A stretch of DNA of 20,583 nt, taken from JBDTMT01 sp033764095 (GTDB taxonomy: Bacteria > Desulfobacterota > Binatia > HRBIN30 > CADEER01). The stretch is from contig JANRJF010000238.1 of NCBI GenBank assembly GCA_033764095.1, positions 1 to 20,583 of the forward strand, read 5' to 3'. A program made the position numbers and the translations under genes. Below are positions 7,196 to 16,192 of the stretch, piece after piece (position 1 is the stretch's first letter; each line of letters begins with the position of its first letter). The notes under the pieces were generated by a model, which saw nothing but the letters and a program-made list of their open reading frames with translations, was not told the DNA's origin and ran no database searches.

Positions 7196-7765
7196 TCACA
7201 ACAGATCCTTCAGCTTGTCCTGCAGCTTCTTGCGCGCGTAGTGCAAGCGGCTCATCACCGTGCCTTTGGAGCACTGCATGACTCGGCTGATGTCGTCGTA
7301 CGACAATCCCTCGACTTCGCGCAAAAGTATTACGGCTTTGTGATCGGGGGTCAACTCGTCGATGGCCTGCTGCATGCGGTCGCCGATCTCGCGCGAGCGC
7401 GTCTGCTGATACGGATCGGCCAGCCGCTGATCCGGCAGCGTCGCCTCGAGGTCCTCGCCGCCCCCCGGTCGATCGGCCAGTGACACGGTGCCGTGCCGGC
7501 GATCCCGCCGGCGGAAGTCGATGCCCAGATTGACGACGATGCGATACAGCCATGTGTAGAAGCTCGATTCGCCTTTGAATCGGTCTAAGTTCTCGTATGC
7601 CTTGACGAAGGTTTCCTGGGCCAGCTCCAGCGCGTCGTCCCGGTTGTGGACCATGCCCATCGCCACCGAGAGGATCTTGCGCTGGTATCGTTCGACGAGC
7701 TCGCGAAAGGCCTCCTTGTCGCCCTGGCGGCTCTCGCGAACCAGCTCGCGATCGCTACGTTCCAC
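7196..7765 (-). CDS. ECF-type RNA polymerase sigma factor (RpoE-like)
   Basis: A 189-residue sigma-70 family protein with only regions 2 and 4. Region 2 runs from about residue 20 to 90 and includes DDALELAQETFVKAYENL and the promoter-melting stretch SSFYTWLYRIVVN. Region 4 (about 130-185) includes LTPDHKAVILLREVEGLSYDDIS and the helix-turn-helix end CSKGTVMSRLHYARKKL. It directs RNA polymerase to promoters of a stress regulon and is presumably held by the anti-sigma factor encoded next. The start is a GTG with a poor Shine-Dalgarno, 60 bp after polA on the same strand. I saw no convincing ECF-type -35/-10 pair in that gap, so it may be co-transcribed with polA. Confidence 0.93.
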   Translation of the reverse strand: MERSDRELVRESRQGDKEAFRELVERYQRKILSVAMGMVHNRDDALELAQETFVKAYENLDRFKGESSFYTWLYRIVVNLGIDFRRRDRRHGTVSLADRPGGGEDLEATLPDQRLADPYQQTRSREIGDRMQQAIDELTPDHKAVILLREVEGLSYDDISRVMQCSKGTVMSRLHYARKKLQDKLKDLL

Positions 7766-7825
7766 GGGAACCGCCCAGGGCCATAGACGGCCGCTTGTCG
7801 CCGGTATTCAGGCGGCTCGGCACTT

Positions 7826-10441
7826 TCAGTGCGCCTCCGCCCAGGTGCGGCCGACGCCGATGTCGACCTGCAGTGGAACCGCCAGCTCCATCACCCCCTC
7901 CATCTCCTCCCGCACCGCCGCGCAGACCGCCTCACGATCGCCCTCGGCGACCTCCAGCAGCAGCTCGTCATGTACCTGGAGAATCATCCCGCCGCGAACG
8001 CCGGCGGCCGCCAGGCGGCGCTCGACCCCGACCATGGCCTTCTTGATGAGGTCGGCGGCCGAGCCCTGGATGGGGGTGTTGGCGGCCACCCGCTCGGCCG
8101 CCTGGGCGACGCCGCGTTCGCGGCTGAGCAGCTCGGGCACCGCGCGCCGGCGGCCAAGCAGCGTGGTGACGTAGCCGCGTTGGCGCGCCTCGGCCACGAC
8201 CTCGTCCATGTACCGGCGGACGCTGGCATAGCGGGCGAAGTAGTTGGCGATGTAGCCCTGCGCCTCGCCGAGCGAGATGTCGAGCTCGCCGGCCAGGCGT
8301 TGCGGGCCCATCCCGTAGAGGATGCCGAAGTTGATCACCTTGGCGGCGCGTCGCTGGTCGGGGCTGATCAGCCCGGGGAGGACATTGAACACCTCGGCGG
8401 CGGTGCGCGTGTGGATGTCCTGACCGCTGCTGAAGGCGTCGATCAGCGCCGGGTCGCGCGACAGGTGGGCCATGACGCGCAGCTCGATCTGCGAGTAGTC
8501 GGCGGCGATCAGCACGGCGCCGGGCGCGGCGATGAACGCCTCGCGGATGCGCCGTCCCTCCTCGCCGCGGATCGGAATGTTCTGCAGGTTGGGCTCGCTG
8601 GAGCTGAGCCGGCCGGTGGCGGCGCCGGTCTGGTTGAGGCTGGTATGCAACCGTCCGGTGATCGGGTTGACCGCCTGGGGCAGCGCGTCGAGGTAGGTGG
8701 ACTTGAGCTTCGACAGGGCGCGGAAATCGAGGATCTTGGCCGGCAGCGGATGCACCGCGGCCAGCTTGGTGAGCACATCGACGTCGGTCGACAGCCCGGT
8801 CTTGCCGCGCCGCACACCGCGCGTCGGCAGGCCGAGCTTCTCGAACAGCACGCTGCGCAGCTGCGGGGCCGAGCCGATGTTGAACTCGCCGCCGGCGAGC
8901 GCGTGGATCTCGCCCATCAGCACGTCCATGCGCGCGCCGAACTCGGCGCTCAGCGCCGCCAGGTGGGCGAGGTCGACCAGCATGCCGCGCCGTTCGATGT
9001 TGGCCAGGACGCGCACCAGCGGCATCTCGATCTCGTCGAACAACGGCCGCAGCGCGCCGGCCTCCAGGCGCGGGCGCAGCTCGTCGGCGAGCGGCTGCAG
9101 CAGCGTCACCCCGGCCGCGGCACCGCCCGGATCGCCGCGAAAGGGCGGCGGTCGGGTGCCGAGCAGATCGGCCGCCAGGCGCTCGAGCTGCGGCGGCGCC
9201 GCCGCATCGACCAGCGCCGCGGCGATGGCGACGTCGAAGCCGCGGCCGCTCAGCGTCAGACCGCTGGCATCGAGGGCGAGCAGATCGCGCTTCAGGTCGT
9301 GCACGACGACCTCGATATCCGCCGTGGCGAGCCCGGCGCGCACCGCGTCCACCATGCCGGGTGCGTCGAGCGGCAGCCGCGCCGGCGCCGCCTCGCCGCC
9401 GACCTGCACCAGCAAGGCGCGCGCCGGCGAGGTCGCGGCAGGGCCGGGATCGCAGAGCGTGGTCAACGCCAGCCGGCCGGCGCGCCGCGCCGCCGCGAAC
9501 AGCGCGGTCGCCTCGGCTGGTTCGCTCACCGTCCGCGCCTCGACCGTCAACTGCGGCGCGTCCTGCGCCAACTGCTTGAGCAGACTCTCGAAGCCGAGCT
9601 CGGTGAACAGCGCCTGCACCGCCGGCTGATCGGGCGTGCTGCGGCGCAGCTCGTCGAGCCCGCACGTCAGCTCGACGTCGCGACGCATCTGCACCAGCTG
9701 CTTGCTGAGGCGGGCGTTGTCGGCCTCGGCGGCGAGCCGTTCGGCGACCTTCCTGGCGCCGCGTAGCTTGGGCAGCGCGGCGACCTGATCGAGCTGCGCC
9801 AGCACCCCCTCGACGCTGCCGAACGCCTGCACCAGCGCGATGGCGGTCTTCTCGCCGATGCCGCTGACGCCGGGCACGTTGTCGATCGCGTCGCCCATCA
9901 GGGCCAGCACGTCGCCCAGCTGCTCGGGCGGCACGCCATAACGGGCCTGCACCGCCGCCGCGTCGATCCAGCGGTCGCGCATGGTGTCCCACAACCGCAC
10001 GTGCGGGCCGACCAGCTGCATCAGGTCCTTGTCGGCGGTGACGATGACGCAGTCGAGCTGCGGGCCGGCATGGCGGGCGACCAGGGTGGCGATGACGTCG
10101 TCCGCCTCGACGCCGGGGACGCGGATGGCGTGCAGCCGCAGGGCGGTGACCACCCGGTCGATATAGGGCAGCTGCGCCGCCAGATCGGCCGGCATCTCCG
10201 GCCGATGCGCCTTGTAGTCGGCGTACAGTTCGTCCCGAAAGGTCTTGCGGGCGGCATCGAAGACCACCGCCAGGTAGTCCGCCTTGGCTTCCCCGAGCAG
10301 CTTCAGGACCATGGTCGTGAAGCCGTAGACCGCGTGCGTCGGCAGGCCATTGGGCCCGTTCAGCGGCGGCAGGGCGTGGAAGGCGCGGTAGACGTAGGCG
10401 CTCGCATCGACCAGCACCAGGCGCGCGCGCGCATCCGACAT
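7826..10441 (-). CDS. polA: DNA polymerase I
   Basis: An 871-residue family A polymerase for Okazaki-fragment processing and repair. Residues 1-290 are the 5'-3' exonuclease, with VDASAYVYRAFHA, EADDV (112-116), TADKDL (135-140) and GDAIDNVPGVSGIGEKTA. Residues about 300-480 are the 3'-5' exonuclease fold. Its Exo I position reads LALTTL instead of a DxE motif, although an Asp is kept at 403, so proofreading is probably lost. Residues about 480-871 are the polymerase with motif A DYSQIELR (Asp648), motif B RRAAKVINFGILYG (697-710) and motif C QVHDE (822-826). The length is slightly under the E. coli enzyme. It is divergent from the ABC operon at 10580 and followed by the sigma-factor gene on the same strand. 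Confidence 0.97.
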   Translation of the reverse strand: MSDARARLVLVDASAYVYRAFHALPPLNGPNGLPTHAVYGFTTMVLKLLGEAKADYLAVVFDAARKTFRDELYADYKAHRPEMPADLAAQLPYIDRVVTALRLHAIRVPGVEADDVIATLVARHAGPQLDCVIVTADKDLMQLVGPHVRLWDTMRDRWIDAAAVQARYGVPPEQLGDVLALMGDAIDNVPGVSGIGEKTAIALVQAFGSVEGVLAQLDQVAALPKLRGARKVAERLAAEADNARLSKQLVQMRRDVELTCGLDELRRSTPDQPAVQALFTELGFESLLKQLAQDAPQLTVEARTVSEPAEATALFAAARRAGRLALTTLCDPGPAATSPARALLVQVGGEAAPARLPLDAPGMVDAVRAGLATADIEVVVHDLKRDLLALDASGLTLSGRGFDVAIAAALVDAAAPPQLERLAADLLGTRPPPFRGDPGGAAAGVTLLQPLADELRPRLEAGALRPLFDEIEMPLVRVLANIERRGMLVDLAHLAALSAEFGARMDVLMGEIHALAGGEFNIGSAPQLRSVLFEKLGLPTRGVRRGKTGLSTDVDVLTKLAAVHPLPAKILDFRALSKLKSTYLDALPQAVNPITGRLHTSLNQTGAATGRLSSSEPNLQNIPIRGEEGRRIREAFIAAPGAVLIAADYSQIELRVMAHLSRDPALIDAFSSGQDIHTRTAAEVFNVLPGLISPDQRRAAKVINFGILYGMGPQRLAGELDISLGEAQGYIANYFARYASVRRYMDEVVAEARQRGYVTTLLGRRRAVPELLSRERGVAQAAERVAANTPIQGSAADLIKKAMVGVERRLAAAGVRGGMILQVHDELLLEVAEGDREAVCAAVREEMEGVMELAVPLQVDIGVGRTWAEAH

Positions 10442-10494
10442 GCGGGGCGGTTACCAGACCCCCGGTCGGCCGGCAATTCGGCTTGACGGCGAGC

Positions 10495-10521
10495 TTGACA
10501 ACCCGACACGACGAAAATAAA
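10495..10521 (+). promoter_or_regulatory. Candidate promoter for the ABC exporter operon
   Basis: TTGACA (10495-10500) is a consensus -35. After 15 nt comes AATAAA (10516-10521), a 4-of-6 match to the -10, in the only AT-rich patch of the polA/ABC intergenic region. Transcription would begin near 10528, giving a 50-nt leader before the ATG at 10580. The spacer is short, so the exact -10 is uncertain. Nearby GCTTGAC/GTCAA half-sites occur on both strands (10481, 10493, 10549, 10556). Confidence 0.4.
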
Positions 10522-10579
10522 TCGCCGCCGGTTTGAATTCCGAGCGCAGTCAAACGTCAAGCGCCCCGGTGCATGCTGC

Positions 10580-11308
10580 ATGATCGAGGTTCGCAATCTC
10601 ACCAAGCGATACGGTGACCTGGTCGCGGCCGACCAGGTGACGTTCACCGCCCAGAAGGGTGAGATCGTCGGCTTTCTCGGGCCCAACGGGGCCGGCAAGA
10701 CCACCACCATGCGCATCATCACCGGCTTCCTGCCGGCGACCAGCGGCACGGTGAAGGTCGAGGGCTTCGACATCTTCGACGACTCGCACGAGGTGCGGAA
10801 GCGCATCGGCTACCTGCCGGAAAACCCGCCGCTCTACGCCGACATGACGGTGCGCAGCTACCTGGAGTTCGTCGGCCGCATCAAGGGCGTGCCGCGCGCC
10901 GACCTCAACGCCAAGGTCGACCGCGCCCTGCAGCGTTGCGGCCTCACCGAGGTCGCGCACCGGGTGAACGGCCACCTGTCGAAGGGCTTCCGGCAGCGCG
11001 TCGGCCTCGCCCAGGCGATCATCCACGAGCCCAGCGTGCTGGTGCTCGACGAGCCGACCATCGGGCTCGATCCGCGCCAGATCCGCGACATCCGCAGCCT
11101 GGTGCGCGAGCTCGCCGGCCAGCGCACCGTCATTCTGTCGACCCACATCCTGCAGGAAGTCGTGCAGATCTGTCAGAAGGTCGTGATCATCAACGAGGGC
11201 CGGGTGGTGGTCGAGGACCAGATCGACCACCTGACGCAGGGCGCGCCGCTCGAAGAGGTCTTCATGCGCTACATCAGCCGCGGCCGCGGCGAGGAGGCAT
11301 CGGCGTGA
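10580..11308 (+). CDS. ABC exporter ATP-binding protein (GldA/NatA-like)
   Basis: A 242-residue ATPase with Walker A GPNGAGKTT (34-42), the Q-loop region LPENPPLY, signature LSKGF (133-137), Walker B VLVLDEP (153-159) and the H-loop STHIL. The shape is that of CcmA/GldA/NatA-type exporters (a single cytoplasmic ATPase with separate permease). It drives the permease encoded next, whose GTG start overlaps its stop (GTGA). No clear Shine-Dalgarno precedes the ATG at 10580. In Bacteroidetes the GldA-GldF-GldG set supports gliding, but the same gene order occurs in many non-gliding bacteria where the cargo is unknown. Confidence 0.95.
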   Translation: MIEVRNLTKRYGDLVAADQVTFTAQKGEIVGFLGPNGAGKTTTMRIITGFLPATSGTVKVEGFDIFDDSHEVRKRIGYLPENPPLYADMTVRSYLEFVGRIKGVPRADLNAKVDRALQRCGLTEVAHRVNGHLSKGFRQRVGLAQAIIHEPSVLVLDEPTIGLDPRQIRDIRSLVRELAGQRTVILSTHILQEVVQICQKVVIINEGRVVVEDQIDHLTQGAPLEEVFMRYISRGRGEEASA

Positions 11309-12078
11309 GAAACATTCTCGCCATCGCGGCCAAGGACCTGCGCTCCCAGTTCGTGTCGCCGATCGCCTACGTCGTGCTCACCGGCTACCTGCTGCTGGGC
11401 GGCTGGTTCTTCTTCAACCTGCTGGCGCGCTTCAGCTTCCTGCTGAACATGTACCTGTCGTTCCGCAATCCGGAGGCGATGGCGCAGCTCAACCTGAACG
11501 ACTTCGTCATCGCCCCGCTGCTGCACAACCTGTCGGTGATCCTGGTCATCCTGGTGCCGGTGATCACCATGCGCAGCTTCGCCGAGGAGAAACGCAGCGG
11601 CACCTACGAGCTGCTGATGACCTCGCCGATCTCGATCACCGAGATCGTGCTCGGCAAGTTCTTCGGCGCCTTCGGCTTCGTCTTCATCATGGTCCTGCTG
11701 ACCGGCGTCTACCCGCTGATCCTCATGCTCTACGGCGATCCCGAGATCGGGGTGGTGCTGAGCGGCTTCCTCGGCCTGCTGCTGCTCGCCACCGCGTTCG
11801 TCTCGGTCGGCCTGCTCACCTCGTCGTTCACCGAGAACCAGATCATCGCGGCGGTGAGCTGCCTGGTCGGTCTGCTGCTGCTCTACGTCATCTCCTGGCC
11901 GGCCGAGACCGCCGGCGCCGGCGTCGGCGCCGTGCTGAAGTACCTGTCGCTCACCGAGCATTTCGGCGAGATGGTGAAGGGCGTCATCGACACGCGCGAC
12001 CTCATGTACTTCGGCAGCGTCACCGCGCTGGCCCTGTTCCTCACTCAGCGCTCGGTCGAGTCGCTGCGCTGGAGATAG
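11305..12078 (+). CDS. ABC exporter permease (GldF-like, ABC-2 type)
   Basis: A 257-residue integral membrane protein with about six transmembrane helices (near 20-40, 68-90, 118-142, 148-172, 178-198 and 232-248). Between helices 2 and 3 it has the ABC-2 permease signature MRSFAEEKRSGTYELLMTSPIS-type segment, which couples to the ATPase. Translation starts at a GTG that overlaps the ATPase stop by four bases (GTGA), with GAGGAG eight bases upstream. It partners the ATPase before it and the GldG-like protein after it. The transported substrate cannot be inferred. Confidence 0.93.
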   Translation: MRNILAIAAKDLRSQFVSPIAYVVLTGYLLLGGWFFFNLLARFSFLLNMYLSFRNPEAMAQLNLNDFVIAPLLHNLSVILVILVPVITMRSFAEEKRSGTYELLMTSPISITEIVLGKFFGAFGFVFIMVLLTGVYPLILMLYGDPEIGVVLSGFLGLLLLATAFVSVGLLTSSFTENQIIAAVSCLVGLLLLYVISWPAETAGAGVGAVLKYLSLTEHFGEMVKGVIDTRDLMYFGSVTALALFLTQRSVESLRWR

Positions 12079-12080
12079 CC

Positions 12081-13634
12081 GTGCGTCAGGGCAGCGGTCT
12101 TCTCGGCCTGATCGGCGTCATCCTGCTGGTCTTCGCCGCCGTCGCGGCGGTGCTGACGCGCGGCGCGACGTCGTTCGACGTCGCCTTCATCGCCGTGCAC
12201 GCGGTCGCCGGCCTGCTGGCGATCATCGCCTACCTGAGCAGCGGGCTGGAGAGCCTGCAGACCTTCCTCGGCGAGCGCTCGACCAAGTACGGGACCAGCA
12301 CGATCATCGGCTCGCTGATCTTCTTCGCCATCCTGACGCTGCTCAACTTCCTCGCCTATCGGCACAACGCCCACTTCGACCTGACCAGCGACCAGGTCTT
12401 CAGCCTGTCGCCGCAGTCGACCCAGGTGCTGCAGGGTCTGAAGGAGCCGCTCAGCTTCGAGGCGTTCGTCGAGGGCGGCGTCAGCCCCGACCTCGCCGAC
12501 CTGCTGAAGAACTACCAGGCGGCCTCGGACAAGGTGACCTATCGGCTCATCGATCCCGATCGCGAGCCGGAGCTGACCGAGAAGTACGGCATCAAGGCCT
12601 ACAATACCGTCCGCCTGGCCTACGGCGCCGCCTCCAGCCAGGTGACGCAGCCGAGCGAGGAGAACCTCACCAACGCGCTGATCAAGCTGACCCGCTCGGC
12701 CTCGCAGACGGTCTGCGTGCTGGAGGGGCACGGCGAGCCCGACATCGACGACAAGGAGAGCGCGCGCGGCCTGGCGCTGCTCAAGCAGGCGTTGGAGAAC
12801 GAGACCTACACGGTCAAGAAGGTGCTGCTGGCGACGCTCGACAAGGTACCCGACGACTGCACGGTGGTGCTGGTCGCCGGACCGACGCGCCCCTACCTGG
12901 CGCAGGAGCTGCCGCTGCTCGACGCCTACATCAAGCGCGGCGGCCGCATGCTGCTGATGCTCCCACCGCAACACGCGCAGGAGTTCGCCGCCTTCCTCGC
13001 CCCGTACGGCATCGCGCTCGGCGAGGACGTGGTGGTGGACCAAGTGGTGCGCCTGTTCCAGGGTCCGGCGCTGGGCCTCGCGCCGCTGGTCGAGACCTAC
13101 GACGGCGAGCACGAGATCACCAAGGCGCTCAAGGGCCGCTCGCTGTTCCCGATGGTGCGCTCGGTGTCCGCCGCTGCCGACGGCAAGGCCGGCGTGAAGG
13201 CCACCGAGCTGGCCAAGACCAGCGCCTCCAGCTGGGCGGAGACCGACCTCGACGCGCTCTTCCAGCAGCAGAGCGCCGCCATGTCGGACGCCGACCGCAA
13301 GGGCCCGGTGCCGATCGCGGTGGCGGCCGAGCTCGACCTCAAGCAGCTCGGTGTGCCGGACGGCAAGGACGCGCGCATCGTCGTCTTCGGCTCCAGCGAC
13401 TTCGCCAGCAATCAGCACCTCGAAGGGACGTTCTACAACCGCGACCTGTTGATGAACGCGGTCGGCTGGCTGGTCGGCCAGGCCGACCTGCTGTCGATCC
13501 GGCCGCGCGCCCTGCGCGCCTCGCGCGTCAGCCTCACCGAGGGCGAGATGCAGGCGGTCTTCTACCTCGCCGTGCTGGTGCTGCCCGAGCTGCTGCTGCT
13601 CGCCGGCCTGATCGTCTGGTGGCGGCGCGAGTAG
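12081..13634 (+). CDS. GldG-like ABC-type transport auxiliary protein
   Basis: A 517-residue protein from a GTG start two nt after the permease stop, with GGAGA as Shine-Dalgarno. Residues 1-95 hold about three transmembrane helices. After them comes HFDLTSDQVFSLSPQSTQVL, which is the hallmark entry to the periplasmic domain of GldG / Gldg-family proteins. The large soluble domain contains the DIDDKESARGLALLKQALE and RMLLMLPPQ blocks of the family. A final helix near 490-512 ends in WWRRE. It is thought to work with GldA/GldF as a substrate-handling or structural subunit of the exporter, though the mechanism is not known. Confidence 0.9.
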   Translation: MRQGSGLLGLIGVILLVFAAVAAVLTRGATSFDVAFIAVHAVAGLLAIIAYLSSGLESLQTFLGERSTKYGTSTIIGSLIFFAILTLLNFLAYRHNAHFDLTSDQVFSLSPQSTQVLQGLKEPLSFEAFVEGGVSPDLADLLKNYQAASDKVTYRLIDPDREPELTEKYGIKAYNTVRLAYGAASSQVTQPSEENLTNALIKLTRSASQTVCVLEGHGEPDIDDKESARGLALLKQALENETYTVKKVLLATLDKVPDDCTVVLVAGPTRPYLAQELPLLDAYIKRGGRMLLMLPPQHAQEFAAFLAPYGIALGEDVVVDQVVRLFQGPALGLAPLVETYDGEHEITKALKGRSLFPMVRSVSAAADGKAGVKATELAKTSASSWAETDLDALFQQQSAAMSDADRKGPVPIAVAAELDLKQLGVPDGKDARIVVFGSSDFASNQHLEGTFYNRDLLMNAVGWLVGQADLLSIRPRALRASRVSLTEGEMQAVFYLAVLVLPELLLLAGLIVWWRRE

Positions 13635-13650
13635 CCGCCGCCGTCTCGCC

Positions 13651-15045
13651 ATGCGCCTGCGCAACACCGTCTTTCTCGCCGCGCTGCTCGCCGCGATCGT
13701 CGCCTACCTGTACTTCGTCGAGCGCAAGCACATCGAGCAGGAGGCGAAGAAGGAAACGCTGCTGACGGTCAACGCCGACGCGGTGACCGCCGTCACGCTC
13801 GCCTACCCGGACCGCGAGATCGCGCTCGAGCAGCGCGACGGCACCTGGTACGTGACCAAGCCGGTCGAGGCGCTCGCCGACGGCGTCGCGGTGAAGAACA
13901 TGATCCGCGCCATCGCCGATGCCGAGGTGAAGAAGACCATCGACGATCCGCCCGCCGATCTGGCCCCGTTCGGCCTGGCGCAACCGGAGGTCACCGTCAC
14001 GCTGAGCGAGAAGGGTCAGCCGCTGCCGGCGTTGAAGGTCGGCAAGACCACCGGGGTCAGCTTCTCCACCTACGTGCAACGCGCCGACCAGCCGAAGATC
14101 TTCCTCACCGGCTCCGGTTTCCACGCCGGCATGGACAAGCAGCCGAAGGACCTGCGCGACAAGACGATCGTCAGCCTCGACGACACCGCCGTCAGCGCCG
14201 TCGAGCTGCGCGGGCCGAATGGCGTGGTGGCGCTGGCCAAGCAGGACGGCAACTGGATGATCACCGCGCCGAGCCAGCATCGCGCCGACAACAACGCGGT
14301 GCGCGCCCTGCTCTCGACCGTCCGCAACCTGCGCGCCACCGACTTCGCCAACGACAAGCCGGCCGACGCCGATCTGGCGGCCTACGGGCTCGACCATCCG
14401 GCGCGCGAGCTGGTGTTGCACAGCGGCGACCAGGCGGTGACGCTGCAGCTCGGCAAGGAGTCGGAGCAGGGCCTCTACGTCCGCACCGCCGATCGCCCCA
14501 CCGTCTTCGTCATCGGCAAATGGGCGAAGGCGGACCTCGACAAGGGCGTCAACGAGCTGCGCGACAAGACCATCCTCACCTTCGACCCGACACAGGTGGG
14601 GAGCCTGGTGGTGACCCGCGGCGACGGCGGCGCCTTCACGCTGACCGCGACCGACGGCAAGTGGGCGCTGAGCGGCAGCGACCAGCCGGTCAACCCGGCC
14701 GCGGCCAGCAGCTTCGTCGGCACGCTGAGCCGCCTGGTCGGCACGCAGGTGCTCGCCGAGGCGGCCGGCGATCTCGCCGCCTACGGGCTGGCGCCGCCGA
14801 CACTGTCGGTCACCGTCAAAACGCCCGACGGCGCTGCGCTCGGCACCGTCCACCTGGGGTCGCGCTCCCCCAACCCCCCGGCGGTCGAGTACACCGCCAT
14901 GCGCGACGGCGACCCGGCGGTCTTCCAGCTGCGCGACAACCAGTTCAAGCAGCTCGACCGCTCGCCCGGGGCGTTCGTCCAGATCCCCGACGAAGCGCCG
15001 GGCGGGGCGATGGCGCCGTTCGTCCCGGCGGACGAGGCGCACTGA
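13651..15045 (+). CDS. DUF4340-domain protein of the exporter operon
   Basis: A 464-residue protein with a single N-terminal membrane anchor (residues about 5-22) and a long periplasmic region. That region contains repeated beta-rich units of the DUF4340 type: a strand pair, DGTWYVTKP or DGNWMITAP, then a helix (VKNMIRAIADAEVKKT, VRALLSTVRNLRATDF) and an LAxYGL motif. LA-x-x-GL appears three times, suggesting three tandem units. DUF4340 proteins nearly always follow GldG-like genes, and this one starts 16 nt after it, so it is the last gene of the four-gene unit. Its function is unknown. The stop codon lies in a 12-bp perfect stem shared with the convergent hisC. Confidence 0.9.
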   Translation: MRLRNTVFLAALLAAIVAYLYFVERKHIEQEAKKETLLTVNADAVTAVTLAYPDREIALEQRDGTWYVTKPVEALADGVAVKNMIRAIADAEVKKTIDDPPADLAPFGLAQPEVTVTLSEKGQPLPALKVGKTTGVSFSTYVQRADQPKIFLTGSGFHAGMDKQPKDLRDKTIVSLDDTAVSAVELRGPNGVVALAKQDGNWMITAPSQHRADNNAVRALLSTVRNLRATDFANDKPADADLAAYGLDHPARELVLHSGDQAVTLQLGKESEQGLYVRTADRPTVFVIGKWAKADLDKGVNELRDKTILTFDPTQVGSLVVTRGDGGAFTLTATDGKWALSGSDQPVNPAAASSFVGTLSRLVGTQVLAEAAGDLAAYGLAPPTLSVTVKTPDGAALGTVHLGSRSPNPPAVEYTAMRDGDPAVFQLRDNQFKQLDRSPGAFVQIPDEAPGGAMAPFVPADEAH

Positions 15046-15054
15046 GCGCGGCGC

Positions 15055-15063
<9 letters not shown>
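15037..15063. terminator. Perfect 12-bp stem shared by two convergent stop codons
   Basis: Bases 15037-15048 and 15052-15063 are exact reverse complements with a CGG loop. The left arm contains GCGCACTGA, the end of the DUF4340 gene; the right arm contains the same bases on the other strand, the end of hisC. Both proteins therefore finish Ala-His-stop. There is no T-tract, but a 12-bp GC-rich hairpin in both transcripts is a good candidate for a bidirectional 3'-end element. Confidence 0.6.
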
Positions 15064-16110
<1,047 letters not shown>

Positions 16111-16192
16111 CGCGCCACCATAGCCTTCCGCGCCGTCCGGCGGAACCGCGCCCTTTGCACGATGGTCCGCGGGCGCGCTAGGGGACCGCGCC

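Noticed and set aside
7829..9766. Plus-strand open frame of 645 codons inside polA
   Set aside because: It is antisense to polymerase and exonuclease motifs and has low-complexity Arg/Gln/Gly content.
12045..15042. Two long minus-strand open frames opposite the GldG-like and DUF4340 genes
   Set aside because: Both are Arg/Gly/Val-rich shadows without domains; the plus-strand operon is well supported.
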